Shown here: piece after piece, positions 8,028 through 13,162 of the stretch
Layout of the letters: the number at the start of each line of letters is the position of its first letter
Numbering within the stretch: the stretch's first letter is position 1
Assembly (NCBI GenBank): GCA_013042035.1
Contig: JABDQX010000130.1
Coordinates: 1 to 13,162, forward strand
Direction: 5' to 3'
DNA length: 13,162 nucleotides
Source: Gammaproteobacteria bacterium
GTDB lineage: Bacteria; Pseudomonadota; Gammaproteobacteria; HK1
Notes under the pieces: model-generated
What the model was told of the DNA's origin: nothing
What the model saw: the letters and a program-made list of their open reading frames with translations, nothing else
Database searches by the model: none
Made by a program: the position numbers and the translations under genes

Positions 8028-9320
8028 TCAGACAGGCTTACTCTCGAAAAAGAAACTCTTCTCCCCGAAAGGTTCCAATTCATCCAGCCATATGGCATTT
8101 GCATCATAGTCCGCAAAAAAGGGCCTCAGCACCCATGACGGGTCCCTGGCCTGCAAGAATTGCAGCACAAAAACCTTTGCCCCCTGGAGTTCATTGATTC
8201 CCAAAACCTGCACCTTTCCGTAGGTTGTGGACATGATTGGGCCGCGTGCCGTCCTGGCCAGACCACTGATGTTCTGGTAAGCCCCTCTAAAGATATCCCA
8301 TGCCTTGGCCAAAGGAACCCCAAAATAATGCTGAGCACCGGTGTCTCTGACGATAAACATGTAATAAGGGATACAACCAAGTGTTACCTGCTCGGCCCAC
8401 ATATCCGCCCATATTCGCGCCTCATCATTGATATTGGCCAGCAAGGGAGACTGTGTTCTTATTTCCGCCCCGGTATCCCGGATGCGGGCAATCGCTTTTC
8501 GTACCGCATCGGTTTTCAGCTCCTGGGGATGATTGAAGTTTGCCATGAAGGCCAGATGCTTACCTTTTTCGGCAATCTTGGCAAATAGTCTTAACAGATC
8601 ATCGGCATCGGCATCCGTCAGGAACCGGTAAGGCCAGTAACTCAACGCCTTTGTGCCTATCCTGATTGTCTTAAGGTGAGGGAAGTCTGCGTCCAAAATC
8701 GCATCGATATAACTGGCAAAAACTTTGGTTTTCATCACCAGGGGATCGCCGCCCGTGAACAGTACATCCGATACTTCCGGATGCTGCCGCAAATACTGTA
8801 TGAGCGGATCGACCCTTCGCATGGAAAATTTGAGACTGTCGATCCCCACAAACTGAGGCCAGCGAAAACAAAAAGAGCAGTAGGCGTGGCAGGTTTGGCC
8901 CTGACTGGGAAAAACCAGGATGGTTTCGTTGTATTTATGTTGGACGCCTTCCAGTCGATTGCCGTCCAGAAGAGGAACATTCTCCTCCAGTTGTCCGGCA
9001 GGATGGGGGTTTAGTGCCAGATAGATTTCCTTTAGCCGGTCCTTGATGTCCTCTTGGCTGGATCCTCCTCCGGTAACGGACGCAATCTCATCATAGTTGG
9101 TCGGAGTCAACATATCCTTTTGAGGAAAGGTCATTCTAAAACAGGGATCATCCGGGACATTGTCCCAGTCTATCAGTTCATCGATAACATAATTGTTTAC
9201 CCGGAAAGGATAGACCTTGCCGACAGCTTCTATACTAAACAGGATCTCCTCGGGAAGTTTTTGAACTTGAGGAATCTTCTTAAAGGTTTGTAGAGTATAA
9301 GCCTTGTATTCTTTTTGCAT
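8028..9320 (-). CDS. KamA-like radical SAM protein (lysine 2,3-aminomutase family, divergent PLP region)
   Basis: The 430-aa product carries the radical SAM cluster motif CHAYCSFC (C144, C148, C151) followed by FRWPQF, and FTGGDPL (188-194), both typical of the lysine 2,3-aminomutase/EpmB family. GTKALSYWPYRFL (222-234), NHPQEL (263-268) and IPYY (317-320) also match that family. In clostridial KamA, PLP is held by the lysine of a PGGGGK motif preceded by a substrate-binding Asp. Here the equivalent region reads GPIMSTTYGK (360-369), keeping a lysine (K369) but losing the glycine run and that Asp. A 430-aa length with an N-terminal extension of about 130 residues before the cluster fits KamA better than the shorter EpmB (~340 aa). 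The substrate is therefore uncertain. There is no efp gene nearby. It occupies the position between aroQ and the DUF3426 gene that accB, accC and prmA usually fill. Confidence 0.87.
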   Translation of the reverse strand: MQKEYKAYTLQTFKKIPQVQKLPEEILFSIEAVGKVYPFRVNNYVIDELIDWDNVPDDPCFRMTFPQKDMLTPTNYDEIASVTGGGSSQEDIKDRLKEIYLALNPHPAGQLEENVPLLDGNRLEGVQHKYNETILVFPSQGQTCHAYCSFCFRWPQFVGIDSLKFSMRRVDPLIQYLRQHPEVSDVLFTGGDPLVMKTKVFASYIDAILDADFPHLKTIRIGTKALSYWPYRFLTDADADDLLRLFAKIAEKGKHLAFMANFNHPQELKTDAVRKAIARIRDTGAEIRTQSPLLANINDEARIWADMWAEQVTLGCIPYYMFIVRDTGAQHYFGVPLAKAWDIFRGAYQNISGLARTARGPIMSTTYGKVQVLGINELQGAKVFVLQFLQARDPSWVLRPFFADYDANAIWLDELEPFGEKSFFFESKPV

Positions 9321-9476
9321 TTGGATTTCCGATAGTGACTGATATTCGGTCCCCGTACTAAATGATTCCGCGCGGCAAAATCACCTATCTTCAGGAGATT
9401 GCAACGGAAATACTGGAGACAGATTCACTCGCCTCCAGCTATCCCTAACCACTTTCATCGTCCGGGATAATGTGGC

Positions 9477-9980
9477 TCACAACATGACCGTTTCGGGAAA
9501 GCGGCTGATAATGCCATGAATTTTTGCACTCATCTTACCACCGTGTGCCACATATTCCATGGCCGAACGCAATGCAAGCTCGTAGCCTTGGGGCCCCAGA
9601 CCCGCAATGACACCAACCGCGATATCAGACAAATAGGAGTGATGACGAAATGGTTCCCGCCGGTGGATGTTGGAAAGATGCACTTCGATAAACGGAATAT
9701 CGACAGCAAGCAACGCATCTCGAATGGCGATGCTGGTGTGAGTAAAAGCGGCCGGATTGATGACAATGAATTCGATGTCCTGTTTCCGGGCCATCTGGAT
9801 GCGATCGACCAGTTCATGCTCGGCATTGGTCTGAAAACACGCAAGCTCGTGTCCCTGTTCCTCGGCAAAGGCAACAAGTCGTCGGTTAATTTCGGAGAGC
9901 CCCTGATCGCCGTAGAGCGTCGGTTCACGCTCTCCGAGCAGATTCAGATTGGGGCCGTGTAATAACAGTAGTTTTGCCAT
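9477..9980 (-). CDS. aroQ: 3-dehydroquinate dehydratase, type II
   Basis: This enzyme dehydrates 3-dehydroquinate to 3-dehydroshikimate in the shikimate pathway. The signature GPNLNLLGEREP..YG spans residues 9-24 and contains the lid arginine R18 and catalytic Tyr23. Also present are QTNAEHELVDRI (50-61), INPAAFTHTSIAIRDAL (74-90), the catalytic His in EVHLSN (H101) and IHRREPFRHHS (105-115). At 167 aa it is about 20 residues longer than the usual ~146-150 aa because of a C-terminal tail (GGKMSAKIHGIISRF). The reading frame is open a little further upstream, but ATG 9980 gives the standard N-terminus MAKLLLLHGPN and has GGAG about 9 nt upstream. In many gammaproteobacteria accB and accC follow. 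Here the next gene is the KamA-like one, 156 bp away. Confidence 0.96.
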   Translation of the reverse strand: MAKLLLLHGPNLNLLGEREPTLYGDQGLSEINRRLVAFAEEQGHELACFQTNAEHELVDRIQMARKQDIEFIVINPAAFTHTSIAIRDALLAVDIPFIEVHLSNIHRREPFRHHSYLSDIAVGVIAGLGPQGYELALRSAMEYVAHGGKMSAKIHGIISRFPETVML

Positions 9981-10044
9981 AATTTTGCTCCGCAAATTGC
10001 AGTGTCTGCGCAAAATTCAGTGTAAATAATCGCATCACAGACTG

Positions 10045-10229
10045 AGAGCGTGTCTTAAAAATCCCCAGTCTACTGCGGCGGCCCCCGAATTGTGGCCCGC
10101 TGCGTTGCGAAAGAGTCAAAAATCGCGTCATGTAGCTCGCTACACTCCCCGATTTTTCACCTTCCGCGCCTTGCGGGACCCCAATCGGGCTACCGCCTCG
10201 CGACGACCGGGTATTTTTAGACACGCTCT
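10045..10229. repeat. 185-bp palindromic (MITE-like) element
   Basis: The ends form an inverted repeat: AGAGCGTGTCTTAAAAAT (10045-10062) against ATTTTTAGACACGCTCT (10213-10229), with one extra T in the left arm. Nested inside are TCAAAAATCG (10116-10125) against CGATTTTT (10150-10157), and a central palindrome TGTAGC-TC-GCTACA (10131-10144). No transposase is encoded, and an open frame crossing it is fortuitous. The sub-terminal sequence is shared with the element at 11092-11149 in inverse orientation. It lies upstream of aroQ. Confidence 0.75.
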
Positions 10230-10326
10230 GAACTTTCTATATTGTCTTCGACACCGTTGCGTATAGCGCTGGTACTCGGAAGTAAAATGAAAGGAAAAAC
10301 GAGAAAAGCTCGTTGGGCGAAATCCT

Positions 10327-10407
10327 ATGCGTAACGTTATTGACTTGCAAATGAAGCTTGGTGAGAAGGATATCGGTGCCATTGAGCTGTATCCGAAACC
10401 CCGAGAG
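10327..10407 (+). pseudogene. N-terminal remnant of an insertion-sequence transposase
   Basis: The ATG at 10327 opens MRNVIDLQMKLGEKDIGAI followed by ELYPKPRE. From memory, transposases of an ISNCY-type family begin with a closely similar string (MR..I..QM.LGE.DI..I.FDPKSRDDIP). The similarity stops at about residue 27. The frame then runs into unrelated sequence and a TGA near 10450. No catalytic domain follows, so this is a dead end-fragment of an insertion sequence. The family name is a recollection that needs a database check. Confidence 0.5.
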
Positions 10408-10730
10408 TGGTCCGCGCATCCGGCAAGACTGTTACCGCGACTTGCGCCTTGAAATCCGGACTATCCTGTTTACATCATCTTGCCCATGATCTTTCTTCTC
10501 CTTCTATCGAGCAGGGCTTAATGCACCTGTCCAGTTTTTTGGGACTACCCCAGACAACCTTTATGAAGGACGATGTCGATACTCTTCAAATGCTACTCGG
10601 ACGATGTGGATTTCAGGCGATGGATGACGGACATGGTGTTCGCGTTGACCGTATGGAAGCGTGTCTTAAAATTCCAATATCGATAAACGCCATTTTCGAA
10701 CAATTTGCTTTTGTACGCATAACCTACTAA
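10407..10730 (+). other. Unrecognised 107-codon open frame, probably not a gene
   Basis: A GTG-initiated frame runs through this otherwise gene-poor stretch. I recognise no domain in it, its start overlaps the transposase remnant, it has no convincing ribosome site, and it runs across a stray repeat arm (10658-10673). A segment MHLSSFLGLPQTTFMKDD to GRCGFQAMDDGHG looks protein-like, so it could be a degraded gene piece. I list it because the 10230-10800 interval holds nothing better. Confidence 0.2.
10658..10673. repeat. Solitary arm of the 185-bp element family
   Basis: AGCGTGTCTTAAAATT matches the left end of the element at 10045 (AGCGTGTCTTAAAAAT) at 15 of 16 positions. No matching opposite arm is seen nearby. 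It is probably a decayed or truncated copy. Confidence 0.5.
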
Positions 10731-10802
10731 AAAACAAAGAATTTCACAAAGGCTGCACACGGAGTCGATGATGGGTTCGCCATAAAAACTCCCCACCTCC
10801 CC

Positions 10803-10830
10803 TTGACTTTACAACATTCGCCCATATTAT
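10803..10830 (+). promoter_or_regulatory. Sigma-70-type promoter of groESL
   Basis: TTGACT (10803-10808) and TATTAT (10825-10830) are spaced 16 bp apart and each matches the consensus at 5 of 6 bases. The -10 box abuts the CIRCE operator, the classical HrcA-repressed chaperone promoter layout. The predicted start, near 10837, lies inside CIRCE. groES begins about 360 nt downstream, because repeat elements occupy the leader. Confidence 0.8.
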
Positions 10831-10856
10831 TAGCACTCGTCTCAGGTGAGCGCTAA
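10830..10856 (+). promoter_or_regulatory. CIRCE operator (HrcA binding site)
   Basis: The left arm TTAGCACTC (10830-10838), exactly 9 spacer bases and the right arm GAGCGCTAA (10848-10856) match the CIRCE consensus (TTAGCACTC, N9, GAGTGCTAA) with one mismatch in the right arm. CIRCE is the operator for the heat-shock repressor HrcA and typically controls groESL and dnaK operons. Its position just after the -10 box fits repression of the groESL promoter. No hrcA gene lies in this window. Confidence 0.93.
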
Positions 10857-10871
10857 TAGCGTATTCGCGCC

Positions 10872-11043
10872 CTAGGAGGAGCCTGCCCGACTTAGGAATT
10901 CGTAGCGAGAAAAAGGGAAATTGTGGTCATTTTTCCGCCAAATTCGAGGACAATAGTGAACTATTCGACGAGAATTTGCGGGGAACAGGGGCCAATTTAC
11001 CGCTTTCGCAGCCGATTCATCCTAAGTCGGACAGATTTCCTAG
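10872..11043. repeat. 172-bp near-perfectly centred palindrome in the groESL leader
   Basis: The outer arms read CTAGGA...CTG.CCGACTTAGGA on the left (10872-10897) and TCCTAAGTCGG.CAG...TCCTAG on the right (11020-11043). Inner paired blocks are GGGAAATTG with CCAATTTACC, and CCGCCAAATTC with GAATTTGCGG. The centre is AATAGT-GA-ACTATT (10952-10965). All arms share one centre near 10958, so transcribed RNA could fold into a single long hairpin. It encodes no protein. It is probably a dispersed repeat that inserted between CIRCE and groES. Confidence 0.8.
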
Positions 11044-11091
11044 CTCTGCTTGCCGATCAAGCAAGCTCGATCAGCCGAAGCGCTAATATCG

Positions 11092-11149
11092 GAGGCTGTG
11101 AAAAAATCACCCGCTCGTCGCAGTAGATTGGGGATTTTTTCACAGCCTC
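11092..11149. repeat. 58-bp inverted-repeat element, short relative of the 185-bp element
   Basis: Perfect 17-bp arms GAGGCTGTGAAAAAATC (11092-11108) and GATTTTTTCACAGCCTC (11133-11149) flank a 24-nt loop. Loop-side sequence CCCGCTCGTCGC and GCAGTAGATTGGGGATTTTT matches, in inverse orientation, the two sub-terminal regions of the element at 10045-10229 (CCCGGTCGTCGCG and GCAGTAGACTGGGGATTTTT). This suggests a copy with the middle deleted. It lies 46 bp before groES, inside the transcribed leader. Confidence 0.75.
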
Positions 11150-11195
11150 TCAGTGCTCTTGACATTACCAGTCCTTTCATCAGGAGAAGAAGCTT

Positions 11196-11486
11196 ATGAA
11201 AATTCGGCCGTTACACGACCGCATCATCATTAAAAGAATCGAGGAAGAGCGCACTTCACCAGGCGGAATCGTTATTCCGGATACCGCCGCGGAGAAACCG
11301 ATTCAAGGTAAAGTCGTTGCCATAGGCAATGGTAAGATCCTGGAAAACGGCCAAGTCCGCGCCCTGGATATCAAAGTAGATGACAAAGTACTGTTCGGAA
11401 AATATTCCGGAACCGAGGTCAAGGTCGATGGCGATGAACTGCTCGTGATGCGTGAAGAAGACATCATGGCCGTCATCGAAGAATAG
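11196..11486 (+). CDS. groES: Co-chaperonin GroES
   Basis: This is the heptameric lid of the GroEL chaperonin. The 96-aa product shows the full family pattern: MKIRPLHDRIIIKRIEEE, the mobile loop with TSPGGIVIPDTA (20-31) that contacts GroEL, GKVVAIGNGK, KVDDKVLFGKYSGTEVKVDG and ELLVMREEDIMAVIE at the end. The length is normal. The ribosome site AGGAG at 11182-11186 lies 9 nt before the ATG. It is transcribed from the CIRCE-linked promoter through an unusually long, palindrome-filled leader. groEL follows after an unusually wide 180-bp gap. Confidence 0.98.
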   Translation: MKIRPLHDRIIIKRIEEERTSPGGIVIPDTAAEKPIQGKVVAIGNGKILENGQVRALDIKVDDKVLFGKYSGTEVKVDGDELLVMREEDIMAVIEE

Positions 11487-11666
11487 CCCGGTTTTTCGAT
11501 TTTCGAGTCCACGCCCCATTCGCCTGCCTCGCACCCATTTCCCACGCCGCTTGCAGCCGTGGAAGGGTTGTTCGGTCGAACCGGCGAGCAAAAAATCCAC
11601 ATAAAAGATTTCAGGGTCCGTGGATGGACACAAACAGTGAAAGATTTAAGCTGATAGGAGTTCAAT
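11487..11666 (+). other. Long groES-groEL spacer
   Basis: The gap is 180 bp. It contains no ORF I can support. A weak inverted repeat ATCCAC (11595-11600) and GTGGAT (11620-11625) with a 19-nt loop precedes the groEL ribosome site. No terminator with a T-run and no clear promoter is visible, so co-transcription of groES and groEL remains most likely. Confidence 0.4.
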
Positions 11667-13162
11667 ATGAGCGCGAAAGAAGTACGTTTCGCTGACGACT
11701 CACGCCAACGCATGCTAAAAGGCGTAAACGTTCTGGCAAATGCCGTAAAGGTTACCCTGGGTCCCAAGGGCCGCAATGTCGTGTTGGAAAAAAGTTTTGG
11801 CGCACCCACCATCACCAAAGATGGCGTTTCCGTAGCCAAAGAGATCGAACTGGAAGATAAGTTCGAGAACATGGGCGCCCAAATGGTCAAGGAAGTCGCA
11901 TCAAAGACCTCGGATGTGGCGGGTGACGGTACGACGACGGCGACGGTTCTGGCCCAGGCAATGCTCAAGGAAGGTCTCAAATCGGTAGCCGCCGGCATGA
12001 ACCCCATGGATCTGAAACGGGGAATAGACAAAGCAGTATTGGCTGCGACACAGGGGCTGAAGACTTCGTCTTCTCCGTGCACCGATGACAAAGCCATTGC
12101 GCAGGTGGGCACAATCTCCGCCAATTCCGACACCGACATCGGGCGGATCATCGCCGATGCCATGAGCAAGGTCGGCAAGGAAGGCGTCATTACCGTGGAA
12201 GAAGGCTCCACCATCGACAACGAGCTCGATATCGTGGAAGGTATGCAGTTCGATCGGGGTTATCTGTCTCCCTACTTCATCAACAAGCAGGAAAACATGA
12301 CCACCGAGCTCGAAGATCCGCTCATTCTCCTGCACGACAAGAAGATCTCCAACATCCGCGAGATGCTGCCGTTGCTCGAAGGCGTTGCCAAGGCCGGTCG
12401 GTCACTTCTGGTGATTTCCGAAGACGTCGAGGGCGAGGCCCTGGCAACGCTGGTCGTGAACACCATTCGCGGTATCGTGAAAGTAGCCGCCGTCAAGGCT
12501 CCCGGATTCGGTGATCGCCGTAAAGCGATGCTCCAGGATATGGCGATTTTGACCGGCGGTACGGTAATCGCCGAAGAGGTAGGGCTCTCGCTGGAAAAGG
12601 CAAGCCTGGATGATCTCGGCACCGCCAAGAAAATCGTTATCACCAAAGAGAACACCACCATCGTCGATGGCGCCGGCAGCAAGCAGGACATCGAGGCGCG
12701 GGTGAATCAGATTCGCCAGCAGATCGAAGAGACCACCTCCGACTACGACCGCGAAAAGCTCCAGGAGCGGGTCGCCAAGCTCGCCGGTGGCGTGGCAGTC
12801 ATCAAGGTCGGCGCCGCCACCGAGGTCGAAATGAAGGAAAAGAAGGCGCGAGTAGAAGACGCGCTGCATGCAACGCGGGCCGCAGTGGAAGAAGGCGTCG
12901 TGCCCGGTGGTGGCGTGGCCCTGATCCGATCGCTGGATACAATCAAGGATCTGAAAGGCGACAACCACGACCAGGATGTGGGCATCAGCATCGCGCGCCG
13001 CGCCATGGAAGAGCCGCTGCGTCAGATCGTCAGCAACGCCGGTGGCGAGGCCAGCGTGATCCTGAACGCGGTCCGCCAGGGCAAGGGCGCCTACGGCTTC
13101 AACGCCGCCACCGACGAGTACGGCGACATGATCAAGATGGGCATCCTGGACCCGACGAAGGT
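11667..13162 (+). CDS. groEL: Chaperonin GroEL, 3' end beyond the window
   Basis: This is the ATP-driven folding chaperonin, a tetradecamer that works with GroES. 498 complete codons are present of a usual ~545, so only the C-terminal end is missing. Translation begins MSAKEVRFADDSRQRMLKGV. Conserved sites include TLGPKGRNVVL (30-40), TKDGVSVAKEI with D52, and the ATP loop GDGTTTAT (86-93). Also present are the apical domain ENPLILL-like segment (here EDPLILLHDKKISN), KAPGFGDRRKAML, ARVEDALHATRAAVEEGVVPGGG with the catalytic Asp of VEDAL, and SNAGGEASVI. The start is supported by AGGAG at 11656-11660, 6 nt upstream of the ATG. The sequence is intact to the window end. Confidence 0.98.
   Translation, partial: MSAKEVRFADDSRQRMLKGVNVLANAVKVTLGPKGRNVVLEKSFGAPTITKDGVSVAKEIELEDKFENMGAQMVKEVASKTSDVAGDGTTTATVLAQAMLKEGLKSVAAGMNPMDLKRGIDKAVLAATQGLKTSSSPCTDDKAIAQVGTISANSDTDIGRIIADAMSKVGKEGVITVEEGSTIDNELDIVEGMQFDRGYLSPYFINKQENMTTELEDPLILLHDKKISNIREMLPLLEGVAKAGRSLLVISEDVEGEALATLVVNTIRGIVKVAAVKAPGFGDRRKAMLQDMAILTGGTVIAEEVGLSLEKASLDDLGTAKKIVITKENTTIVDGAGSKQDIEARVNQIRQQIEETTSDYDREKLQERVAKLAGGVAVIKVGAATEVEMKEKKARVEDALHATRAAVEEGVVPGGGVALIRSLDTIKDLKGDNHDQDVGISIARRAMEEPLRQIVSNAGGEASVILNAVRQGKGAYGFNAATDEYGDMIKMGILDPTK

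Noticed and set aside
9362..9448. 28-codon plus-strand ORF between kamA-like and aroQ (MIPRGKITYLQEI...)
   Set aside because: It has no ribosome site and no recognisable family, and it is too short to support without conservation data.
9925..10224. 99-codon minus-strand frame across the 185-bp element
   Set aside because: It is an open frame created by the inverted repeat. It overlaps the start of aroQ and has no domain.
11159..11187. Second groES promoter starting at the perfect -35 box TTGACA (11159-11164)
   Set aside because: At 16-18 bp spacing the -10 position falls on the groES ribosome site (AGGAGA) and no TATAAT-like box is present.
11303..12220. 305-codon open frame antisense to groES and groEL
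   Set aside because: It is a shadow of the strongly biased groEL coding strand. The protein is Ser/Thr/Pro-rich without domains, and it would cross both chaperonin genes.
1..13162. CRISPR arrays, tRNA or rRNA genes
   Set aside because: No regularly spaced direct repeats, cloverleaf-type sequence or rRNA-like conserved sequence was seen on either strand.

Overview
The window looks like a piece of a gammaproteobacterial chromosome. The evidence is a Fis protein with its usual helix-turn-helix, a DUF3426 membrane protein directly upstream of fis, a type II dehydroquinase, and a groESL operon behind a CIRCE operator, an arrangement found in many non-enteric gammaproteobacteria. I cannot name the genus. 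Base composition looks moderate and fairly even across the genes, and the GroEL end is visibly richer in G+C.

Left edge (1-525): no intact gene. It holds part of a palindromic repeat-like sequence and a decayed C-terminal fragment of a type I restriction HsdR subunit (frameshift plus in-frame stop). A strong hairpin at 475-495 probably terminates glgB.

Glycogen block (526-5953, minus strand): two different family GH57 proteins (483 and 395 aa, 48 bp apart) are followed by a type 1 glycogen branching enzyme, GlgB, which carries an unusual ~90-residue acidic-then-Lys/Ala/Thr tail. The 292-bp gap before glgB holds a 16-codon ORF with a strong ribosome site whose stop codon touches a 14-bp stem-loop, so glgB may have leader control. 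All three proteins should act on alpha-glucan.

Middle (6086-10013): a beta-hydroxyacid dehydrogenase is on the plus strand, divergent from the GH57 genes. Then on the minus strand, in transcription order, come aroQ, a KamA-like radical SAM protein, an N-terminally short DUF3426 protein and fis. In many gammaproteobacteria the order, from memory, is aroQ-accB-accC-prmA-DUF3426-dusB-fis. Here accB, accC, prmA and dusB are absent and the kamA-like gene sits in the gap, so this looks like a collapsed and rearranged ancestral cluster.

Right (10014-13162): a repeat-rich, gene-poor stretch of about 1.2 kb contains a 185-bp inverted-repeat element, a transposase start remnant, a lone element arm, a promoter with CIRCE, a 172-bp giant palindrome and a 58-bp inverted repeat. 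groES and groEL follow, with groEL cut by the window end. The palindromes lie between the CIRCE promoter and groES, giving the chaperonin mRNA a leader of roughly 360 nt. The 185-bp and 58-bp elements share internal sequence next to both ends, so the short one looks like an internally deleted relative of the long one. The remodelled groESL leader is the most unusual feature of the window.
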